Below the pieces are notes generated by a model, which was not told the origin of the DNA, did not search any database, and saw only the letters and a program-made list of their open reading frames with translations. A stretch of DNA of 12,408 bases from Bacteroidota bacterium (GTDB taxonomy: Bacteria; Bacteroidota; Bacteroidia; Flavobacteriales_F; PHOS-HE28). The stretch lies in NCBI GenBank assembly GCA_023430945.1, contig JAEYYE010000116.1, positions 1 to 12,408 of the forward strand, in the 5' to 3' direction. Position 1 is the stretch's first letter. Each line of letters opens with the position of its first letter. The translations under genes were made by a program, and so were the position numbers. Positions 7,190 through 12,408 of the stretch are shown in pieces.

Positions 7190-9955
7190 ATGAAGAACCT
7201 TTTACTCGGAATCGCCGCCTGCTCGCTCACGCTTTCGTCCTTCGCACAGGAAGGGTTCGTTTGCGGGCACGATGAAATGCGCCGCCGGCTCATCGAGTCG
7301 GACCCGACCTTCCTTCAGCGTGAAGCGGAATATGAAGCGGAGATACAGCAATTGATCCGTGACAATGCGGAATTCCGTGACGATCATGTGATGATCACCA
7401 TTCCGGTGGTATTCCACGTACTTCATCTCGGTGGCGAGGAGAACGTGAGCGACGAACAGATCCACAGCGCGATCGATGTGCTCAACCGCGATTACAACAA
7501 GTTGAACATCAACGAGGCCGACCCGTCCGTGGACCTGAACACGGCGCTTCAGCATTTCCAGGATATCGCTGGCGATGTACGCATCACGTTCGCACTGCCT
7601 ACGATCGATCCACTGGGCAATTGCACCAATGGGATCGATCGGATCTACAGCGTGGAGACCCTGCGTGGCCGCGATGAATCGAAGATCCACCCCTGGCCGC
7701 GTGGAAGGTACCTCAACGTTTGGCTCACGGACGTGATCGAGTCCGGTGCGGCGGGTTACGCCTACAAGCCGGGTTCGGTGGAAGGGTTTGGCCAGATCCG
7801 TGATGGGATCATGATCCGCCACGATTATACCGGAGAGATCGGGACGTCGAATCCAAATTATTCGCGTGCGTTGACCCATGAGGTTGGCCACTATTTCAAC
7901 CTCGATCACACCTGGGGATCCACCAACGAGCCAGTGGTAGGCCCCTGCGGTGATGATGGCGTGGAGGATACCCCGCTCACACGCGGCCATAACAATTGCA
8001 CGAACCGTTACGATTACCAGTGTTCCCAAACACCGATCAATGCGGTATTGAACTTCAACGATGTGACCACCGGAAGTGGTACCACCGATCCCACACCATT
8101 GCCACAACCGATCGCAGCGCACAACGCTGGGACCAACATCGCAGATACCGTGGGCGTAGCGATCGACCTTAGCGCTTTCACGGCGAACGGACTTTCGGCC
8201 AACTCCGAAGTGGCTGGCGAATTCGCATTCAGCGGCTGGAGCACCGATTCGGGTACGATCGATACTGGCAAGTATTATGATTTCTATCTGGCGCCACGTT
8301 CGGGCATGGCGATGAACGCGCAGCAGATCCAGTTCAAGGTGCGCCGATCGGAAGATGGCCCGCGCAACTTCGCCGTTCGGAAGGATCCTTTCAACACGAA
8401 CCAATCGATCAACATCGCTGCGAACCCGAACCTTCAGAACATTCCCGGTGGTGGCAATGTGGTGTATTTCGTGAACGATTCAGCCACCGGTTTCATCAAC
8501 GTGATCGCCAACCTCGGCAACTTCCCCGATCCAACCGTGGGAGTAGGTTTCCGCATCTATGCTTGGAATGCGGATACGCCGGAAGGCTACTTCGCGATCG
8601 ATGATGTGCAAGTGAACGGTACCACCGGCCAGATCGAGAACGTGGAGAATTTCATGGAATACGCTTATTGCCAGAAGCTCTTCACCGAAGGACAGACCGA
8701 GCGCATGCGCGCCGCCCTTGAATCAGCCACCGGCCAGCGCAGTTCGCTCTGGCAGGAGAGCACCCTGCAGCAGGTCGGTATCGCCGAAGGCTTCCAGATG
8801 AATTGTGCGCCGATCGCGGATTTCTATGCCATGCCCGGCGGTGGATCGGGCGGATTCAACAACCCTGTCATCCCCTACCCGCCGCTCAGCTGCTCAGGCA
8901 CCACGGTCATGTTCAAGGATAATTCAGGCGGTGGTGAAGCCAATTCATGGTCCTGGACCTTCCAGGATGGTGATCCGGCCACATCCACCGATGAGAACCC
9001 TACAGTAACCTTCAACTCCTCGGGATGGAAGGCCGTGACGCTTACTGTTTCGAACGATCTGGGAAGTGATACCAAGACCTCGGATTTCGAGGTCTACATC
9101 GCCACACCGGAGGAGGCCATGGTAGGCCTTGGAACATATGGCTTCGAACAGGCGAACGTAGGCACATGGCCGTTCCTGCACGAGAACTACGAAGGCAACA
9201 TCACCAACTGGAGGCATTACCAGGGTGCAGGCCATTCCGGCAACTCCTGCATCATGCTCAATTCCGGCGATCGTGATGAAATGGATTTCATCGATGTGGC
9301 CAACTCCGGTGACTACGATGACCTGATCTCGCCCCTGCTCGATCTTTCGGGCATGCAGGACGTGACCCTTTCGTTCTGGTATTCCTATTCCACCCAGACC
9401 ACGAGCATGGATGAGGCCACCGAAAGGCTCGAGGTACACCGCAGCACGGATTGCGGCCGCACCTGGAGCCCGCTTACCACCGCCAGCGCGAGCACTTTGG
9501 ACGATGAGGACCTGATCACGAACGGCAATTCCACCACACCGGGATCATGGCAGTACAAGGAATTCAACATACCGAACCAGGCGCTCACCGATAACGTTCG
9601 TTTCCGCTTCCGCTTTGTTTCGAGCGAATTCTCCAACAACCTTTACCTGGACGATATCAACATTGCCGGGCCGGTTGGGATCGAAGATGCAACTGGCAAC
9701 GGACAGATGAGCGTATTCCCGAACCCGACCAACGATCGCTTCTTCGTACAGATGACGGGCATGGACGTTCACCCCACCGAGATCACCCTGATGGACAGCC
9801 GCGGCGCGATCATCCTGCAGAAAGTGTACCTGCCACAGGGTGGCAACGGCATCACCATCAGCAGCAGCGATCTCGGGATCGCCGATGGGCTTTATGTGAT
9901 CCGCGCCTCGAACAACGAAGGCACCAGCACACAGAAACTCACCGTGGGTCGTTGA
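7190..9955 (+). CDS. Secreted M43 (pappalysin-type) metalloprotease with inserted domain, PKD, MAM-like and T9SS domains
   Basis: This 921-residue protein starts with a signal peptide (residues 1-19, cleaved before QEGFVCGHDE). A short propeptide-like region, with C25 as a possible cysteine switch, precedes the catalytic domain (about 68-510). The zinc motif HEVGHYFNLDH spans 230-240 (H230, E231, H234, H240). CGDDGVEDTP follows at 253-262, and the Met-turn NFMEYAYC at 487-494 (M489). Between DTP and the Met-turn lies an extra block of roughly 190 residues, about 284-477 (8039-8620), which reads as a separate beta-sandwich (FSGWSTDSGTIDTGKYYDF, GPRNFAVRK, GYFAIDDVQV). After the catalytic domain come a PKD domain (about 565-638, with SWSWTFQDG), a MAM or jelly-roll-like domain (about 645-827, with LSFWYSYST and LYLDDINI) and a T9SS type A tail (about 838-921, SVFPNPTNDRFFV). 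The catalytic residues are intact, so an active extracellular endopeptidase is expected. A strong terminator follows. Confidence 0.9.
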   Translation: MKNLLLGIAACSLTLSSFAQEGFVCGHDEMRRRLIESDPTFLQREAEYEAEIQQLIRDNAEFRDDHVMITIPVVFHVLHLGGEENVSDEQIHSAIDVLNRDYNKLNINEADPSVDLNTALQHFQDIAGDVRITFALPTIDPLGNCTNGIDRIYSVETLRGRDESKIHPWPRGRYLNVWLTDVIESGAAGYAYKPGSVEGFGQIRDGIMIRHDYTGEIGTSNPNYSRALTHEVGHYFNLDHTWGSTNEPVVGPCGDDGVEDTPLTRGHNNCTNRYDYQCSQTPINAVLNFNDVTTGSGTTDPTPLPQPIAAHNAGTNIADTVGVAIDLSAFTANGLSANSEVAGEFAFSGWSTDSGTIDTGKYYDFYLAPRSGMAMNAQQIQFKVRRSEDGPRNFAVRKDPFNTNQSINIAANPNLQNIPGGGNVVYFVNDSATGFINVIANLGNFPDPTVGVGFRIYAWNADTPEGYFAIDDVQVNGTTGQIENVENFMEYAYCQKLFTEGQTERMRAALESATGQRSSLWQESTLQQVGIAEGFQMNCAPIADFYAMPGGGSGGFNNPVIPYPPLSCSGTTVMFKDNSGGGEANSWSWTFQDGDPATSTDENPTVTFNSSGWKAVTLTVSNDLGSDTKTSDFEVYIATPEEAMVGLGTYGFEQANVGTWPFLHENYEGNITNWRHYQGAGHSGNSCIMLNSGDRDEMDFIDVANSGDYDDLISPLLDLSGMQDVTLSFWYSYSTQTTSMDEATERLEVHRSTDCGRTWSPLTTASASTLDDEDLITNGNSTTPGSWQYKEFNIPNQALTDNVRFRFRFVSSEFSNNLYLDDINIAGPVGIEDATGNGQMSVFPNPTNDRFFVQMTGMDVHPTEITLMDSRGAIILQKVYLPQGGNGITISSSDLGIADGLYVIRASNNEGTSTQKLTVGR

Positions 9956-9975
9956 TCCGATCCGAACGAAAAAGT

Positions 9976-10002
9976 AAAAGCCCCGCCATCAGCGGGGCTT
10001 TT
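9976..10002. terminator. Bidirectional intrinsic terminator
   Basis: An 11-bp perfect stem, AAAAGCCCCGC (9976-9986) with GCGGGGCTTTT (9992-10002), closes a 5-nt loop CATCA. The T run extends to 10003. It lies in the 62-bp gap between the protease stop and the stop of the convergent CoA-binding protein gene and can serve both, since the left arm provides the U run on the minus strand. Confidence 0.9.
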
Positions 10003-10017
10003 TCATGCCGCAATATC

Positions 10018-10383
10018 TCAATAGGTCCCGGCTGAAAGCATCACCAATGTGCAACCGTTCACCGCTTCGATCCCTGCCGCTTCAGCTTGCGATCCCAGAT
10101 CGAGGTTCTCCGTACCCGGGTTGAAGATGATGCGTTTGGGTCTCAGCCCGATGATCTGTTCTTCGTAGGCCTGTTGATTGAACAGATTGAGATACAGCGT
10201 AACCGTATCCACTTCGATCCCCGGCGGAATGGAAGTGGTGATCACAACATCATCCACCGATCCGGGTCGGGCACCCACGGCGATCACCTCATGGCCGAAT
10301 TCACGCAAGCGGCGGATCGCGAGATTCGCATACTTGTCCCGGCGATCGGTGGCACCGAGCACCAATGTTCTTTTGCCTGCCAT
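10018..10383 (-). CDS. CoA-binding domain protein (YccU-like)
   Basis: This 121-residue single-domain protein has a Rossmann-type CoA_binding_2 fold, as in the N-terminal part of succinyl-CoA synthetase alpha. It shows LVLGATDRRDKYANLAIRRL near the start, GHEVIAVGARPG, TVTLYLN, then KRIIFNPGTEN and CTLVMLSAGTY at the end. These blocks and the length match small stand-alone family members common in Bacteroidota. The family probably binds CoA or a related nucleotide; its cellular role is not settled. I chose the ATG at 10383 (MAGKRTL) because the glycine-rich loop begins at once. A TTG at 10401 would add six residues. It follows the transglutaminase-like gene on the same strand after a 40-bp gap, so co-transcription is likely. 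Confidence 0.85.
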   Translation of the reverse strand: MAGKRTLVLGATDRRDKYANLAIRRLREFGHEVIAVGARPGSVDDVVITTSIPPGIEVDTVTLYLNLFNQQAYEEQIIGLRPKRIIFNPGTENLDLGSQAEAAGIEAVNGCTLVMLSAGTY

Positions 10384-10423
10384 AACGATCGGCCAGAGCA
10401 ATAACCGGACCTTGAGCGAAGGA

Positions 10424-11365
10424 TCAGACCTCGAGTATACCGAGGATCCGTTCGTTCATCAACTCACCACCGGGGTAATGCCGCGTGTAGTCGAGGTTGA
10501 TCCAATGCTGGCCATCGGCATCGGTGTGGTGATAGAGTGGATCATCGCCGACCTCGCGGCTGAAGAGGACCTTGCGGATGAGGTATGCCGCCCGTTCCAA
10601 CTTCGCGTCGTTGCCGATCTTCATTTCCGGATAGATGTGGCCTTCTGTGCGCACGAGCCGCACTTCACCACCGATCGCCTTGATCGCAGAGGCCATCAAC
10701 ACGGCATGATCATCACAATCACCGGCCATCAATTCAAGACTTTCCAGCGGAGGCGCGAAATACTCACCGCCTTTCACATCGGATACATAGTGCCAGTTGT
10801 GGTTGATCTCCTTGAAGATCGAGAACGCCTGCACCATGGTGAACTCATCGGCCTGGATCGGTACTTTTGAGAAATTCTTCGTGGCCATTTTCACCGCGGC
10901 TTTCCGCACCTCCGGATCGGGCCTGATGATGATCTCGCGCAGCTTGTCCGAATCGTGGAACGGATTGAGCTTCTGTGAAGCGAGCGGCACATGCACGGTG
11001 GTCTCACGCAGCGATCCGAGGAACTCCGCATAATCGTTGTACATGCGGCCGAAGGTGTAAGAACCGGTGATCGTGGTCACCGTGATCGCCAGCATTCCCA
11101 GGATCAATACCGTGTACACCAGGATCTGGAACTTGCGCACCAGGATGATGAAAGCCACGAGTATCAACACGAACGTGATCGCATGATCGATGCGCAGGCC
11201 TTCACCGATCGGAAGCACCAGTTCGGGAACAAAGGGATAAAGGATGATGAAGAGCGGAAGCGTGAGCAGCAAGGCCACGAGGTACACGATCACGGCGTGT
11301 GCAAGACCGTTGCCGGTATCGGTGATGTGTGCGTGGTGCCTGTGTTGTGCGCGTGGATGCAACAT
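10424..11365 (-). CDS. Membrane transglutaminase-like (cysteine peptidase fold) protein
   Basis: This 313-residue protein has an unusually His-rich N-terminus (MLHPRAQHRHHAH), then three hydrophobic segments at about 21-45, 61-77 and 81-100, and a soluble C-terminal domain. That domain carries a transglutaminase-like catalytic set: C217 in AGDCDDHAVL, H243 in EGHIYPEM and D292 in INLDYT. The C-x-D-H-A context and the order Cys, His, Asp fit the transglut_core superfamily, in which bacterial members are often peptidases or amide-forming enzymes rather than true transglutaminases. The substrate is unknown. Orientation is not certain; three segments after a cytosolic start would put the catalytic domain in the periplasm. 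The ATG at 11365 was preferred to a TTG one codon earlier. It is followed 40 bp later by the CoA-binding protein gene. Confidence 0.8.
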   Translation of the reverse strand: MLHPRAQHRHHAHITDTGNGLAHAVIVYLVALLLTLPLFIILYPFVPELVLPIGEGLRIDHAITFVLILVAFIILVRKFQILVYTVLILGMLAITVTTITGSYTFGRMYNDYAEFLGSLRETTVHVPLASQKLNPFHDSDKLREIIIRPDPEVRKAAVKMATKNFSKVPIQADEFTMVQAFSIFKEINHNWHYVSDVKGGEYFAPPLESLELMAGDCDDHAVLMASAIKAIGGEVRLVRTEGHIYPEMKIGNDAKLERAAYLIRKVLFSREVGDDPLYHHTDADGQHWINLDYTRHYPGGELMNERILGILEV

Positions 11366-11426
11366 CAATGGTTCCTACGTTCGTTCCGATCCATCGTCCC
11401 TGAAACCCCGCCGATCAAGATCCGTA

Positions 11427-11434
11427 CAAATCTC
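11427..11434 (-). promoter_or_regulatory. Candidate -7 box for the transglutaminase-like gene
   Basis: Read on the minus strand this is GAGATTTG, a 7-of-8 match to TAnnTTTG. It would start transcription near 11420, about 55 nt before the ATG. A supporting -33 element is not obvious. Confidence 0.22.
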
Positions 11435-11597
11435 CATGCTTGCAACGCCTCATGGATCGCTTAACACAGTTTAACGGGGGCGATCGATAAAGTGTTACGG
11501 GCGATGAACGGCAGCATGCAAAAGATGAACGCATTTCTCCATGCCATAGTGTTGATCACGAAGCGCTTCCATGGATCTGATGGTCGGATCACGAAGA

Positions 11598-11605
11598 TAG
11601 ATTTG
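11598..11605 (+). promoter_or_regulatory. Exact Bacteroidota -7 box immediately before the M23 gene
   Basis: TAGATTTG is a full match to TAnnTTTG. It ends 6 bp before the ATG at 11612, so a start site at the usual distance of about 7 nt would fall on or beside the start codon. No clear -33 TTTG is seen about 20 bp upstream, which lowers confidence. Confidence 0.4.
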
Positions 11606-11611
11606 CCCGCC

Positions 11612-12408
11612 ATGATGATGTTGAAAGCAAGCCTGGCCTTTCTACTCTGCGCCACGATCCTTCAGGGAATGGCGCAGGAAAGCGACAGTGTTCACTACGG
11701 CGGTCCGGAGGGTGATGATCTCTTCAATGAACTGATCGAGGAAGGTTCGGAGGAAGCGATCGCCGCTGAAGCGAATTGGGATGTGAACGATTCATTGATG
11801 TTCATTCCCGGGTACGACATCTATTGCCATTTTCGCACCGATGCCATCTTCGATCGTGGCGCCACCGTTGATCTCGCGCATGATACGTTGCGGCTATACC
11901 TGAGCCATGATGAATGCGATCATGCATTGCCGACTACCGGGCATCTCACCTCCCCTTTCGGACCGCGCAAAGGCCGCATGCATTATGGCATCGACCTGAA
12001 ACTCAAGACCGGTGACCCGGTCCTCTCCGCATTCGATGGCATGGTGCGGATCTCCCGTTACAATTCCACGTTCGGCCATGTGGTTGTGGTGCGGCATTAC
12101 AATGGATTGGAGACCCTGTATGCCCATTTGAGCAAACGTCTCGTTGAACCCGGTGACCAGATCCACGCCGGTGATACCCTTGGGCTTGGCGGCAATACCG
12201 GCCGCAGCTATGGCAGCCACCTGCATTTCGAAGTGCGGTTCCTGGATCAGCCGATCGACCCGTCGCTGGTGTTCGATATTGAGAACGGTACGTTGAAGGC
12301 GAAGACGTTCGACATCCACAAAGGCACGTTCGCGGAGATCGCACGGGCGAAAGCTTCGCTCGCGGCCCGCAAATTCCATAAGGTGCGCTCGGGCGATACG
12401 CTCTCCTC
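11612..12408 (+). CDS. Secreted M23 family peptidoglycan endopeptidase, entering a LysM domain (3' end missing)
   Basis: The frame is open from 11612 to the window edge, giving 265 complete codons. Residues 1-21 are a signal peptide (MMMLKASLAFLLCATILQGM, cleaved around AQ). Residues 22-105 are an acidic linker followed by a small beta region. The M23 (LytM/lysostaphin) domain spans about 108-220, with TSPFGPRKGRMHYGIDLKL holding the zinc ligands H124 and D128, YAHLS with H171, and GSHLHFEVRF with H203 and the zinc ligand H205. The last residues seen (HKVRSGDTLSS, 256-266) are the opening of a LysM murein-binding domain. The enzyme should cut peptide cross-links of peptidoglycan in the periplasm. 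Three consecutive ATG codons (11612, 11615, 11618) could start it; an ATG at 11525 is in frame but would put 29 residues before the signal peptide. Confidence 0.9.
   Translation, partial: MMMLKASLAFLLCATILQGMAQESDSVHYGGPEGDDLFNELIEEGSEEAIAAEANWDVNDSLMFIPGYDIYCHFRTDAIFDRGATVDLAHDTLRLYLSHDECDHALPTTGHLTSPFGPRKGRMHYGIDLKLKTGDPVLSAFDGMVRISRYNSTFGHVVVVRHYNGLETLYAHLSKRLVEPGDQIHAGDTLGLGGNTGRSYGSHLHFEVRFLDQPIDPSLVFDIENGTLKAKTFDIHKGTFAEIARAKASLAARKFHKVRSGDTLS

Noticed and set aside
7202..8404. Minus-strand open frame of 400 codons
   Set aside because: It is antisense to the M43 catalytic domain, where the plus strand shows clear protease motifs. No domain was seen in the antisense product.
11525..11611. 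Upstream in-frame ATG for the M23 peptidase
   Set aside because: It would place 29 residues, including several charged ones, before the signal peptide. The TAGATTTG box also lies inside that extension.
11461..11655. Small minus-strand frame of 64 codons between the last two genes
   Set aside because: It overlaps the signal-peptide region of the M23 gene on the other strand, has no recognisable start context and shows no domain.

Overview
The window looks like a chromosomal segment of a moderately GC-rich member of the Bacteroidota, probably near Flavobacteriales. The placement is inference from four things. Three complete proteins are exported and end in type IX secretion system (T9SS) C-terminal sorting domains. 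Promoter-like boxes resemble the Bacteroidota TAnnTTTG element. Shine-Dalgarno sequences are weak or absent. The class III aminotransferase resembles a form common in that phylum. No rRNA, tRNA, CRISPR array, transposase, integrase or phage gene was seen.

Layout, left to right. 1-244 (-): start of an exported protein cut by the window edge. 367-951 (+): a small plastocyanin-like copper protein with a T9SS tail. A 38-bp perfect palindrome at 965-1002 lies between it and a convergent membrane-anchored NAPE-PLD/UlaG-like metallo-hydrolase (997-2124, -). 2248-3303 (+): another T9SS-exported protein of unknown function. It ends 2 bp from a convergent two-gene glycosyltransferase operon: 4308-5627 (-), a zinc-ribbon protein with a GT61-like C-terminus, followed by 3306-4304 (-), a GT-A-fold enzyme. 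5774-6952 (+): PLP-dependent class III aminotransferase. 7190-9955 (+): a 921-residue secreted M43 (pappalysin) metalloprotease with a large domain inserted inside its catalytic domain, then PKD, MAM-like and T9SS domains. A terminator at 9976-10002 separates it from a convergent pair, a membrane transglutaminase-like protein (10424-11365, -) and a CoA-binding protein (10018-10383, -). 11612-12408 (+): a secreted M23 peptidoglycan peptidase entering a LysM domain at the window edge.

The genes do not form one obvious pathway. Much of the window concerns the cell surface: export of proteins through T9SS, proteolysis, glycan synthesis, murein processing and lipid- or peptide-directed hydrolysis. 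The aminotransferase and CoA-binding protein are housekeeping-like. I did not find a convincing undescribed defence or mobile system.

The strongest unexplained signal is genome-scale in character. The tetramer GATC, most often as GATCG or CGATC, occurs about 264 times by hand count, where about 48 would be expected at uniform base composition. It is at least as dense between genes as within them. Other points worth checking are the inserted domain in the protease, the perfect palindrome sharing a stop codon, a possible leaderless start for the M23 gene, and the zinc-ribbon glycosyltransferase.
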